Both the position numbers and the translations under genes were made by a program. A DNA stretch of 64,000 nucleotides from Neofusicoccum parvum (Eukaryota > Ascomycota > Dothideomycetes > Botryosphaeriales > Botryosphaeriaceae): assembly GCA_020912385.1 (NCBI GenBank), contig CP087220.1, positions 1,364,001-1,428,000 of the forward strand, in the 5' to 3' direction. A model generated the notes under the pieces. That model ran no database searches. It had not been told where the DNA came from and saw only the letters and a list, made by a program, of their open reading frames with translations. This document shows, piece after piece, positions 53,941 to 64,000 of the stretch (position 1 is the stretch's first letter; the number at the start of each line of letters is the position of its first letter).

Positions 53941-56410
53941 ATGGGCCAGCACGCTGCGCCAAGCATCCGCGCGAATGCCCGTCGCCTGCGCATCCACTGC
54001 TCCGCGCGTCGCGGCCAGCAAAGTCTAAGCCGCGGAGCGCGTCCAGCGGCCGCCCGGCCGTCCGCGCAGCAGCAGAGGTAAGCTATTCTTGCCAGCACGA
54101 AGCTCCGGGCCCTGACTCGCGGCGCGCAGCCCTGCCCATGAGGTCGACGTAAAGTTTAGCTCGAACACCTCCCTCGGCGGCCTGCATGAGGTCATGCCCG
54201 TCTTGGCCGCGGTCGTCTGCACCATCGCCCGGCTTGCCCGCCAGCTGCGGGGTCTGAGACGCGCGGTGGCCGGCGAGACGCTGGCCGCGCACCTGCAACG
54301 CGCCCGGCACGCTCTCCAGCAGGCGCTGATTCAGGCCGGCGGCAGCGCGTGGGACCGGCGAGGGCAGCTGTGCGAGCAGCGGGCGGCGCGCTGGTTCTCG
54401 GTGTTCCCCGGCAGCGTGCGGCCGCTGAGCACGACGTGGCCGTGGACGATCCGGCCGGCGCTGGCGGTGCTCTGGGGCGTCTGCTGGCAGTTCGCCGTTG
54501 CTGGCAGCTTCGACGCGCGCGGTGGCGGGCGGCGGACGCGGGTGCGGGCGACGCGGCTGGAGGGCCATCTGGGCCTGGGGTGGCAAGCGCCGCACGACGG
54601 AGCGTGTGAGTAGTGTCGTCCCTCGCGTTGCGCGCTGCGTGCCTGGATTGCCAGGCGCGGGCTCCGGGGCTGCCGGGCTGCGCTGGCAGCGAGGCAGTGC
54701 TTGCTGACGATGAGACCGCTTGGCAGATCTGCAGTTCGGGCGCGAGGCACTTGCGACGCTGCCGGGCGGGCGCGGGCGGGCGCGCGCAGGCGGGGCGGCG
54801 CCGGCAGCGGAAGGCCCGGCCTTGGATGTCAGGAATTCAAATCACTTGGCCCGTCACGTGGCGTTTCAGGCCGCTCAGCCACAGCTTCGACGCAATCCAC
54901 GCCCGCAAGGCTCCAGCCTAGCCAGCGGCCCAGGCGAGGGTGAGTCATCTGCGCCATTCGCAGCGCAGAGCTTGTTTCTGACTCCCACCGCGCAGATCCG
55001 CGTGCGCCGAGCGCTCCGGGAGCCCAGCCGCAGCAGCGCGCCCACAGCCGTGCCAGCCATTTATATGCCAACGCGTTGTCGCCCAACGCGTCGCCGGCCG
55101 AAGCTCAAGCCTGCGTCTGGCCTTACCAATCAGGCATCGCCACCTTCGAGCCCACCTCGCCGCAAGTCCTCGCACCTCACCACACCACCTTCGACCTCGC
55201 GCCGCCACTGTGTTTGACCGTCCCCGAGCTCCGCGTCGAGGACCTGACAGCCGCGGCGCTGCAGCCTGCACCCCCCGACTATATATTCCGCGGCGGCCTC
55301 GCGCCACACCACGCCGTTTCCGCCTTTTCGCCCTTTTACGACGACCCCATGGACGCTGCTGCCGCCCACGCCCCGCAGGTTATGCCCGAGTTTTCCAAGA
55401 GTTCCGGCCCCGTCAGCCCCGTCTCCATGAACGAGGACGTCGTCGCCGCCATGTCCCCCACCGCCACCCATGTCCAGAACCCCCGCAAGCGGAAGCTGTC
55501 CGACGTCTCGCTGTCCGCCCATCCCGTGCAGCCTGCCAACCCGCAACTCAACCCACGGGAGAGCTCCGAGGAGCACGACCGCTACGAGGGCTACACTCCA
55601 CGTGGCAAGTACTCGCACAAGCGCACCGAGGATCCGCCACGGAACGCCGACGGCAAGATGGTGTGCACCTTTTCCTCCGACTGTCACGGTATCACCTTCG
55701 AACGGAAGTGCGAGTGGAGGTGAGTTTTCCCCCCCACACACCCGTTTCCACCTGCCTCACGTCTGTTTGAAATGCAAAACCCGCGCTAACACCCGCTCCG
55801 CAGCAAGCACATGGACAAGCACGACCGGCCGTACGTCTGCCGCCACAAGGGTTGCGAGAAGCTCCAGGGCTTCACCTACTCGGGTGGTCTGCTGCGGCAC
55901 GAGCGCGAGGTCCACAAGATGCACGGCGGCACCAAGAAGGCCCTGTTCTGCCCGCACCAGGACTGCAAGCGCAGCATGGGCCAGGGCTTCACCCGCAAGG
56001 AGAACCTGGCCGAGCACATCCGCCGCGTCCACCGCCGCGCCAGCAACTCCGACCCCGCCTCGTCGCCCACCGCCCAGCACGGCGGTGCGCCGAAGCCCGA
56101 GGACGACGGCGCCAGCGACGCTGGCCTGAGCCCGGATGCCGAGGCTGATGACGTCTACGGCGGCGCCGTCGGCGAGAGGCGTGTTGCCCCGGCGTTGAGC
56201 AAGAGGAGGAGGACGTCTGCCACGGATCGCGGAGGTAGTGTCGGCGGCGGTGGTGGTGGTGGTGGTGGTGAGACGGATGAAGACGACTTGAGGGAGGAGA
56301 TCAGGCGACTTCGCCACGAGAACGAGGAGAAGGACCAGCGGTTGAAGAAATTGGAGGCAGCAGTAGAGGCGCTCAGCAGAGGACAGAATCAGGTTCCCGC
56401 CATGGTTTGA
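53941..56410 (+). CDS. C2H2 zinc-finger protein with C-terminal coiled coil
   Basis: Probable nuclear DNA-binding regulator. Certain part: exon 54996-55719 and last exon 55804-56410. Three zinc fingers span the junction: CTFSSDC...H, YVCRHKGCEK...HEREVH and LFCPHQDCKR...HIRRVH. A Gly9 run and a leucine-rich coiled coil (DLREEIRRLRHENEEKDQ) close the protein. The 54996 exon has no ATG at its start, so upstream exons are needed. A chain with matching phases is 53941-54077, 54130-54605, 54727-54939, then 54996; it gives 718 residues, with an N-terminal helical region (IARLARQLRGLRRAVAGETL). The alternative is that 53941-54613 is a separate 206-residue gene and the zinc-finger start lies elsewhere. 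Target genes unknown. Confidence 0.7.
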
Positions 56411-59074
56411 TTTTTTTTTTTGTTTTCTATTTCCATTATATTTCGGTGTTTCGCGTTTTGAATTCTCTTGTTTGGGACTGGTATTATTCCATTGGGGGAT
56501 CACGGCAGATGAAGATTGCATAGCACGGCGTTGTCGGACGAGCGGATGAACGGTCAATCTCCCGATGGTAAGTCCTTGGGATGGGGATACGGCTTTCTTC
56601 AACACTTTACTTTATTCTCTCTTTCTCTATCTCCCCTCTTGTACGATGGTCATGACCTCCCTTCTTTTTTATTCAACGACCACGATACGAAAGAACGAAT
56701 CAGCTGCCCTGGCGCTAGATTGTTTCTCTGTTGCTTAGACTGTTGTACTAGCTTTTCTACTCATCGGATTTCTTCTTGATTGAACACAAGCTATCATTTG
56801 AAGCGGGATACCCCACCATCATCTTACTAGAGATTATGGAAGCATAACACGCGATACGGGCCAAAGCCTTCTCCGCACACATGCATCAGCCCAACCATGC
56901 TGTGAGAAACCGCTGCGCGCATGATGCCATCACCAGTTGTCGTCCCACCTCCATGGCCTCAGGTCACGAACACTCTCCGCGCCTCTCCTGATCGGCCGAC
57001 CAATGGCGACCGTCCAGCGTGGCCTCGTAAACGGCCGCCTGGCCGCCGACCGAGTCGCAGCCCACCCAATCCGACACCGTCCCCCCAACCTCGCTGCCTG
57101 CGTGCGTGCCACCGTCCATCAAATCCCCACCCGCAGCCGCCGACAGCCGCAACAGGTACATCGTGCCAGTCTCCCCACATAACCCATGACTCATCGCGCT
57201 AGCTACATACATGCAATGGCACAGCCGCCTGCCCATCCGCGTTTGCGAGCACCTACGAAAAAAACGGATGCCTGCGGGGGCCGCGGCCGCCTTTTGCCAG
57301 ATGCGGCAACCTAATCACGGTCGCACGCTCACATCACATGCCCGCGCGTTTTTAGCGCGTTTTTTTTCTCGAAGCGGCTGTGATTGATTTGACATTATTA
57401 TTTTTTGTGTGACGCACATGCGCCCCCTCCCGTGCCGCAGGCTTGGCCTTGCTGACAACTCCTTCGGGAAGGTCGACGCCGCGCCGCTGCTTTTTTTTGC
57501 CTGACGGTGATGCCGACTCACCGTGCCGCTCGGATCGGGCGGGCGGCGTGGGCGGCAGGGACGACAGCGGTGGTCGGCGTTTAGCGGGGATGACGGCAAT
57601 GAGGCGGTGATGATGATGATGAGTCTAGAGTGGGTTTGCTTGGTCAGGGGGAGGCGGTGATGATTTGCGGTTGGTCATAGTGATGAAAGGAGCGGGATTG
57701 ATGAGTGGCTTGATTTTTCTGACGAGAGAGGGAGGCCATGTACGGATCGAGGCTGCGGCGCGGGCGGACGGGCGGACGAGTGGTGGCGGAGATGAAGGGG
57801 ATTGTGCGGGCAGCAAGGGGAGGAGCGACAGAGAGCGCGCGCGCGTAGACCCGCGCGCCGATCTTCGCGGGGGCGGAAGGATTGAGGATGGCCAGAGAAA
57901 ACCGCTGTTCCGCCCGTCGGTGCGGCCCCCAAATTTCCTCCCCGCTCCGCTCCGTGCTTCAGATGCTCGGGATACAGTGCGGCCAGGTCTTTTCCTTGTC
58001 TCGGTTCCTTGCTGAAGCCTGGGTGTGGATGTGATGACGGGAGATGTGGCGCTGGCGATGATGGCAAATGCGAGACGGAAATAAACCGGCGACAAGTGAC
58101 GATGGATCGTGCCCTTCTGCCTGCATGCCTGCCTGCGGTGAAGCGGAGAAGGACGATAACGCTCCCCTCTTCGCCGCGGAGGATCTGGCGACAGGGAAGG
58201 AAGTCAGATTTGGAGTTCGCAAGGTCGGAGTGCTAGGCAGCAAGATCGCAGAGTGAGCACTAAGCAATGCGGCTCAGTGGGTACTGTACCCGTTGGCCGT
58301 GGAGGCGCAAGATGCGCGGGTGCCTCGTTGCCTTGGGCCAGAGAGGTGCTGCAGCGGACGGTTTGCGAAGAGCGCAAGAGCTTCTCAGCATGATTATCTA
58401 GCCCGGTGTTAGAGTGCTTGCCCGGACGCAAAACCACCTCAATACCCTTAGAAGCTTTCAGACGAATGCTTCAGGTTCGAGGCTGTGATGCTTGTCGAAA
58501 GAATAACCTCGGCTGCCGCACCCCTCTGTAGATCCTGGACATCTTGTCCCGAAACGGTTGAAGGGTTCGCAACAATAGCGTTCGGGCTATGGCGGGGGTA
58601 GAGTTTGCCTTGCCAATAACGTATGTTTGCATTCTTTTTTGCCTTGCCGGGTCCCGCCGTGGCCCAAAGCTACTAAGGCCTCAAGAAACCTCGCCCCCAC
58701 TTAGGCATTCTCCATGACCACCATCAAACCATGGTTGGCGGCAGTTGCCTCGGACGACTCGATCTCGTCAATTGAGTTTTGCAGCCTTGTCAAGCATGCC
58801 GAGCGGCTGTAGTAAAAATAGAATATCACTCACTTGGAAGAGGAATAGTGGCACATCCGGTGAAGCAAGCTGTCTCGGCAAACACAGCGGGCAAAGAACC
58901 GCGTAGATTACTCTAGAGCAGAACTTTTGTATCCACAACCATAAGGAAATGTACACGATTAAACTTCCCCATACCTGCTAGACCGTCCGCTTCGCTGTTG
59001 TTGCTGAACTCAGATTGCGACCCGCCTAAAAATCAACGCACGAACGGAATGATGCAAATGCTGAAATGCTTGCC
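56411..59074. other. 2.7 kb convergent intergenic region
   Basis: Lies between the 3' ends of the zinc-finger gene and the mitochondrial gene. GC content varies; short T runs near 57360 and 57400. A solo arm of the 79-bp element (agacgaatgcttca) is at about 58461-58474. Open frames 57625-58095 and others have no domain. No RNA gene seen. Confidence 0.45.
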
Positions 59075-60363
59075 TTAAGAGCTCTCCTCGCTCTTCTTGT
59101 CCTCGTCCTTGGTTTTGCATTCAGAGTCAGCACATCAGTCCGGTACCATGCGAAAGAGATCTCTCGGGCGAGAGGGGGGGCAAGGAAAATCCAGAAACTC
59201 ATACAGCAGGCCTGTTGGGGGAAATGGTGCCCTTGGACTTGGCCGTATCAACCGAGCCCTCGGACTTCTTGCTCTTGCTGGGGTCGTTGTCGACGTCGGT
59301 GCTGTGCTTGGTGTCGGTGTTGGAGAGGCCCTGCTGCTTGCCCGAAGTCTGGTTCTGGCTAAGCGCCTCCTTGCTGGCGGCAGGCTGGCAGAGGTTAGCA
59401 TTGCAGCTTAGAGAAGCAGACTTCAATGGACTACATACCTTGTCCTTAGCAGATCCCTTGGCGTCGGCTACTGGCTCGTCAGCACCGATTGGCTTAGCAT
59501 ATCCGCTGTCGATGCGGTGTTTGGTGTTGCCCTTGGGATCGGGCATGTTGTAACGGTTGTCGGGGGCCTTCTTGTCCTCGCCGGCGCTGGTGGCACCCTT
59601 GAAGCGGGGTCCCTCCGAGCTACTCTTATTTCCAGAAGAAGGAGACTTATCCTGCGACTTACTATCGGACTTGGAATCCTCCTTGGGGGCCTCTTCCTTG
59701 GATTCCTCCTTAGGAGACTCGTCCTTCTTCGGCTCCTCCTTGGACTCGCCCTTGGAGTCCTCCTTGGGCTTGTCCTTGGATTCGTCCTTGGAGTCGTCCT
59801 TGGAGTCGTCCTTGGACTCTTCCTTGGACTCTTCCTTGGGCTCCTCCTTAGACTCCTCCTTGGCCTCGGCCTTGGGTTCCTCCTTCGGCTCCTCCTTGGG
59901 GGCCTCCTCCTGCTTGGGCTCCTCGTGCTTCTCCTCGTGGGCCTCGTGGTGATCGGCGTGGTGGGCCTCACCCGGCTGGAGCATGTACCACACACCGGGG
60001 ACAGTGAAGGCAACGGCGCCAATGGCCCTACGGAACAATTAGTGTTAGACGGGCACATTCAAGGCCGAATGGTCCGAAGCGGTGAGTCGCAATGGCGGGC
60101 GAAGCGCAAACAAAGTGCTGGTGCGGCGCAAAATTCTGCAATGCGAAAGGGCCGCCGATGCACAATACGCACCAAGGGAGGTCGCTCTTGGCCTGGCCGT
60201 GGCCGGCCTCACCGTGCGAGCTGGCGTAGCCGCGACGCGAGACCGACTGGGCAATGCGCTGCCATGGCTGCTGGCGGCCGGCGCTGCGGAAGCTGGAGCG
60301 GGCGACGGGGCGGGCGAGCTGCTGGGCGGCAGTGCGCAGAACGTGAGACCTGACGAGAACCAT
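59075..60363 (-). CDS. Mitochondrial membrane protein with Lys/Glu-rich repeats
   Basis: Family function unknown. Model of four exons: 60173-60363, 59439-60027, 59205-59384, 59075-59107; 330 residues. If the last intron is retained, the frame ends at 59199 (321 residues). The first 45 residues are Arg/Ser/Ala-rich without acids, an import presequence (cleavage likely near RRGYASS). One hydrophobic segment follows (AIGAVAFTVPGVWYML), then a His-rich linker and about 100 residues of degenerate KEEPKEE/KEESKDD repeats. A conserved-looking part has RYNMPDPKGNTKHRIDSGY, and the end has the TAKSKGTISPNRP segment. Likely inserted in the inner membrane with the charged tail on one side. Confidence 0.75.
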
Positions 60364-60983
60364 GGTGAAGCTGCGCGACCTGCAATTGACCGAGATGCGA
60401 GAAGATGGAGATGGGGGGAGGGCTCAATGGGCGGATGGAAGCTGCAGAAGAAGGTGGATGGCTGGGTGCGCGAGGCGAGCGAGAGCATCGACATCATGTC
60501 ATTCCGGCGCCTTGCCGCTCATCGCTAGCGCCCGAGCTACGGGCACTCCCTCGCCGCGCCAAGCACAGCTCTCCGCCGCTCCAGGCTGCCCGCCCCTCCA
60601 TCCAGCAACACCGACACACGCCCGCCGCGGCTCCCACTCCCAGCACACGCACCGTCGAGAGAGTTGCGCTGGCCCGAGACACCAGCCCAGCGCCGCCCGA
60701 CTGCTGCCTTGTGTCCCGCCTTTTGCCTCCGCGTTCGCCGCCGCCAGCTCACCGCTGCCCCTCCACGTCCCGCCGCGTCTGCGTCCGAGCACGGCGTGCG
60801 CCAGACACAGCACACGCCGCCTTGTAAACACCCGCCCTGCTGCCCGAGATGGCCTCGTCCGCACGTCTACTGATACTCTCTGCAGACGCTGCGTCTTAGG
60901 AACCAGGTGCCCCGCAAACCCGCTAGCCCGTGAGCTCGAGCTCCACCACCACCGTCACACCAGCTCCCCGCGCTGCTCCCAGC
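60364..60983. promoter_or_regulatory. Divergent promoter region, mitochondrial gene and CAND1
   Basis: 620 bp between two divergent starts, GC-rich. Open frames on the plus strand here are in the CAND1 leader and have no domain. Confidence 0.5.
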
Positions 60984-63900
60984 ATGAGCTCGACGTACGA
61001 CGGCCGGCTGCCGTCCGCCCAGGACGTCGGCCGCCTGCTCAACAAGCTCTATGACAACGACCCCGACCTGCGGTACATGGCGTTGAACGATCTGCAGGCC
61101 ATGATGCAGTCGGGCCATCCGGGCTTTCTGCAGCACGACTACACCACCGCCGCCAAGCTCATCGACGGCTTCCTCCACACTCTGAACGACAGCAGCGCCG
61201 AGGTGCAGAACCAGACGGTCAAGTGTCTGGGGCCTTTCGTCGCAAAGGTGCCCGAGAGCATCATCTCGCCACTGATCGACCGTGTCTCGCAAGTCCCCAC
61301 CACCAACACGGTCGACAACTCGATCCCCGCTCTCGCCCTGCGCAACATCGTCGTCTCGCTCCCCAAGCCCGTCGCCGGCATTCCCCGCAACTCATCCGTC
61401 GTCGGCGCATACACATCGGTGAGCAAGGTGCTCATCCCGCGCCTTGTGGGTTTCAATGTGGTTCCTCCGGGCAAGCAGGGCCTGCCATCTCCACCCAAGA
61501 GCATGCTGGAGGATGATATTGCAAAGGGCTCGGACAGCACCGCCATTGATGTGCTCATCGAGGTGGCGCGCTGCTTTGGACCCATGCTGCAGGAACCGGA
61601 ACTTGTGGCACTGCAGAACGTAGTCATGAAGATCATCCAAAGCGACCGCGCCGGCCCGGTGCTGAAGAAGAAGGCCGTCACCGCCATCTCGACTCTGGCA
61701 ATATACTTCTCGGAGCCGACTCTTAGCGGACTGGTCTCTAGTCTGATTGAGAGCATGAGAGATGTACACATCACGCGGGGCAAGAGAAAGGTCTACATCA
61801 ACATCCTCGGCGCAATGGCCCGGTCTGTTCCAAAGAAGTTCGGCCCCTACCTGAAGACCCTTGCGCCGTTCGTGTTGAGTGCGGTGAGCCAGGGCGAGCT
61901 GGATGAGGAGTTGGAGGCTTGGGACGGCGAGGAGGAGCGCGATCCGGAGGCCGACGAGGTGCGCGAGGCCGCTTTGGTGGCCCTCGAAAGTTTCTTGGGT
62001 TCTTGCTCCCAGGAAATGCGCATTTTCACCGACGAGAGCATCGATGCTGGCACGCGTTTCTTGAAGTACGACCCTAACCTCGCCACCGACGATGATGAGG
62101 ATATGGATGCCGAAGACGAGGATGACGCGGACGGTCTGGAGGATGAGGATTTCGAGGAGGAGGCTCAGTTTGACGATGAGGATGACGCGAGTTGGAAGGT
62201 CCGCCGCTGCGCTGCAAAGGTGCTCCACACGCTCATTGTCACCCGGAGTCAGGGCGACCTGTTGGATGACGGCACTCTTTACGAGCGCGTTGCACCTGCA
62301 TTGATTCCTCGATTCAAGGAGCGTGAGGAGAGCGTTCGCCTGGAGGTCATTGCTACTCTTGCCAGCCTTGTACAGCAGTCCAAACCTGAGGTTTTGTCCA
62401 CTGCTCGTGCCAACAAGGAGGCCTCGAACCTAGGTCTCATGGGCCCTCCGCCCTCACGCAAGAGGAGACGCGTTGGCAGCGATGCTAGCATGTTCGACCT
62501 CCACACTAACGCTTCTTTGTACGCGGGAATCGCAGCCGCGTCGGGCGAGGGCCAGCCGCTTTCTGGTCCGCAAGAGAGCCTTGCTGCGTTGGTGCCTGAC
62601 ATCGTCAAGGGAGCATTCCCTTTGCTGAAGACAGGCACGCTTCCCACGAAGCAGGCTGCCATGGGCCTTCTAAAGGATATTGTTATTACCGAGGGTGGGG
62701 GCCTTTCGGACTATCTCGACCAAATCATCGATCCTGTCGTCGAAGCGTCCAAGTCTACCAGCACCCACACCAGCAGCTCAGCCAGCTCGTCGGCCACGGC
62801 AAACACTCTGCGCATCGAAGCACTTCTGTTGCTTCACGCCATCGCAGAGACGCACGCCTCCAAGTTGCTGCAACCATATCTCCAGAAAGTCGTCCCAGCT
62901 CTGGATACGGCAGCGAAGGAACGCTACAGTAAAGTCTCGGCGGAAGCTCTGGCAAGTGTTGAGGGATTTATCAAGGCATTCACCCCTCCACGTGCCCCGA
63001 CTGGGTCTGTAGAGAACAAGCCTTATCTGGAGCAGCTGTTTGACATTTTGATCAATCGTATCTCCGCCAATGATGCCGACGTAGAAGCTCGTCGTCGCGC
63101 CATCCACGTCCTCGGTCTGTTCATCGGTCGCAGTTCCGGCACCGATGACTTCATCTCACAAGAGAAGAAGAGTGCGGGCATCGAGCTCCTTGGCCAGCGC
63201 CTAAAGCAGGAGACTACTCGCCTCGCTTCAGTTCGTGCTATTGAGGTGGCCGCTGGTCTTGCGCAGAACAGCGCGGAATTCTCTCCCGAGTGGATCCGGG
63301 AGGTGGCTCTCGAGCTTGGTGCACAGTTGCGCAAGGCCAGTCGCTCCCTGCGTGGCTCCAGCTTGATTGCTCTCAGGACTATCGTTATCAACCCCGTCAC
63401 TCGCGCCCATCTCGACGCCAAAACCACCAAGGAGATTGAGGAAATGCTTCTTCCTCCAATTAAGAACAGTGATCTCCATCTTATGGGCCCGGCATTGATT
63501 ATTCTGGCGACATTCGTTTCCAACGATCCCAGCAACCTGGTCAACGAGCAGCTTGTCGATGCCCTCAACACAGTAGTCACGTCAACGGTGAGCGGCAGTG
63601 CCCTGGATGCCCTCCTTGCGTTAGTAAGGGCCGTTGCTGAGAAGAACGCCGGAGGCTCTCTGATGAAGTCGTTGCTTCGTGATGTCGGTATCACAGGCAA
63701 TCCGGATCTCATTGGCAAGGTGGTTGGTACTCTACTTGTCTACAGCAAGTCAGGCATCGACGTGAAGCTGGAAAATTTTGTCCAGGAGCTGCAGACTGCC
63801 GCGGATGAGAAGCGAAAGTGCTTGGCCTTGGCGGTGCTGGGAGAAGCCGGCTTACGGCTCAGTCAGGACTCGCCTCTTGATCCGGGCTTGTTCGTTTCTC

Positions 63901-64000
63901 GCTTTGGCGACGGCGGTCAAGTGCCTTTGGCGGCAGCTGTTGCCCTTGGCAGGGCTGGTTCGTCTAATGTGAAGACGTATCTTCCCTTCATCCTCTCAAC
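60984..64000 (+). CDS. CAND1: Cullin-associated NEDD8-dissociated protein (CAND1/TIP120), 3' truncated by window edge
   Basis: HEAT-repeat protein that binds un-neddylated cullin-Rbx1 and swaps substrate receptors of SCF ubiquitin ligases. One continuous open frame of 1,005 codons runs to the window end without a stop, so about a quarter of the usual 1,300 residues is missing. The start MSSTYDGRLPSAQDVGRLLNKLYDNDPDLRYMALNDL is the family's first HEAT repeat. Near residues 310-405 are strongly acidic loops typical of fungal members. Segments SWKVRRCAAKVLHTLI, YLEQLFDILINRI and ARRRAIHVLGLFIG are later repeats. No intron is needed in this part. Divergent from the mitochondrial repeat gene. Confidence 0.93.
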   Translation, partial: MSSTYDGRLPSAQDVGRLLNKLYDNDPDLRYMALNDLQAMMQSGHPGFLQHDYTTAAKLIDGFLHTLNDSSAEVQNQTVKCLGPFVAKVPESIISPLIDRVSQVPTTNTVDNSIPALALRNIVVSLPKPVAGIPRNSSVVGAYTSVSKVLIPRLVGFNVVPPGKQGLPSPPKSMLEDDIAKGSDSTAIDVLIEVARCFGPMLQEPELVALQNVVMKIIQSDRAGPVLKKKAVTAISTLAIYFSEPTLSGLVSSLIESMRDVHITRGKRKVYINILGAMARSVPKKFGPYLKTLAPFVLSAVSQGELDEELEAWDGEEERDPEADEVREAALVALESFLGSCSQEMRIFTDESIDAGTRFLKYDPNLATDDDEDMDAEDEDDADGLEDEDFEEEAQFDDEDDASWKVRRCAAKVLHTLIVTRSQGDLLDDGTLYERVAPALIPRFKEREESVRLEVIATLASLVQQSKPEVLSTARANKEASNLGLMGPPPSRKRRRVGSDASMFDLHTNASLYAGIAAASGEGQPLSGPQESLAALVPDIVKGAFPLLKTGTLPTKQAAMGLLKDIVITEGGGLSDYLDQIIDPVVEASKSTSTHTSSSASSSATANTLRIEALLLLHAIAETHASKLLQPYLQKVVPALDTAAKERYSKVSAEALASVEGFIKAFTPPRAPTGSVENKPYLEQLFDILINRISANDADVEARRRAIHVLGLFIGRSSGTDDFISQEKKSAGIELLGQRLKQETTRLASVRAIEVAAGLAQNSAEFSPEWIREVALELGAQLRKASRSLRGSSLIALRTIVINPVTRAHLDAKTTKEIEEMLLPPIKNSDLHLMGPALIILATFVSNDPSNLVNEQLVDALNTVVTSTVSGSALDALLALVRAVAEKNAGGSLMKSLLRDVGITGNPDLIGKVVGTLLVYSKSGIDVKLENFVQELQTAADEKRKCLALAVLGEAGLRLSQDSPLDPGLFVSRFGDGGQVPLAAAVALGRAGSSNVKTYLPFILS

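Noticed and set aside
59517..60353. 278-codon plus-strand frame with very hydrophobic Leu/Gly/Val content
   Set aside because: It is the antisense of the Lys/Glu repeat region; GAG/AAG codons read backwards as Leu. No signal or family match.

Overview
This is a nuclear segment of a filamentous ascomycete (Pezizomycotina; a Dothideomycete fits best but is not proven). Evidence: eukaryotic split genes with 50-120 nt introns (GTRNGT donors, CTRAY-type branch sites, YAG acceptors), C-ending codons in GC-rich exons, a fungal STAND/ankyrin receptor, a DUF6594 membrane protein, an NCS1 permease and an AzgA purine permease, and AT-rich stretches whose repeats differ mainly by transitions, as repeat-induced point mutation (RIP) leaves them. 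I rebuilt exon structures by hand from splice sites and reading phase; totals were checked to be multiples of three.

Left block (0.5-23 kb) is housekeeping: MIC10 (mitochondrial cristae junctions) divergent from URB2 (60S ribosome biogenesis); a 5.3 kb interval without recognisable genes; a methyltransferase-fold protein with a degenerate SAM loop; the purine permease AzgA; EBP2 (rRNA processing) divergent from HSBP1 (heat-shock-factor binding); and a Fur-type NCS1 permease. AzgA and the NCS1 permease together give nucleobase or related-compound uptake.

Middle block (25-37.7 kb) looks like an accessory island, bounded by tRNA-Lys(CUU) on the left and the ER disulfide isomerase ERp38 on the right. 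It holds a large STAND gene (Helo-like N-terminus, NACHT, ankyrin repeats) interrupted by one in-frame TAA, an intron-containing tRNA-Val(AAC) with a transition-riddled partial copy of its 5' part, a GC-rich bacterial-type L-asparaginase II, a DUF6594 protein, a frameshifted relic, and two of three copies of a 79-bp inverted-repeat element (MITE-like) that I could delimit by eye.

Right block (37.9-64 kb) returns to core genes: ERp38, a WDR44/Dgr2-like WD40 protein with a C-terminal Cys4 ribbon, ribonucleotide reductase small subunit (with scattered ACGCGT boxes upstream), a zinc alcohol dehydrogenase, two unrecognised proteins (one disordered, one coiled-coil), a broken gene (frameshift plus stop), the third MITE copy, a C2H2 zinc-finger protein, a mitochondrial Lys/Glu-repeat protein, and CAND1 running off the right edge.

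The most novel-looking items are the 79-bp element family, the nonsense-interrupted STAND gene with a 15-nt micro-exon, and the diverged tRNA-Val duplicate. I did not find a clearly new multi-gene system.
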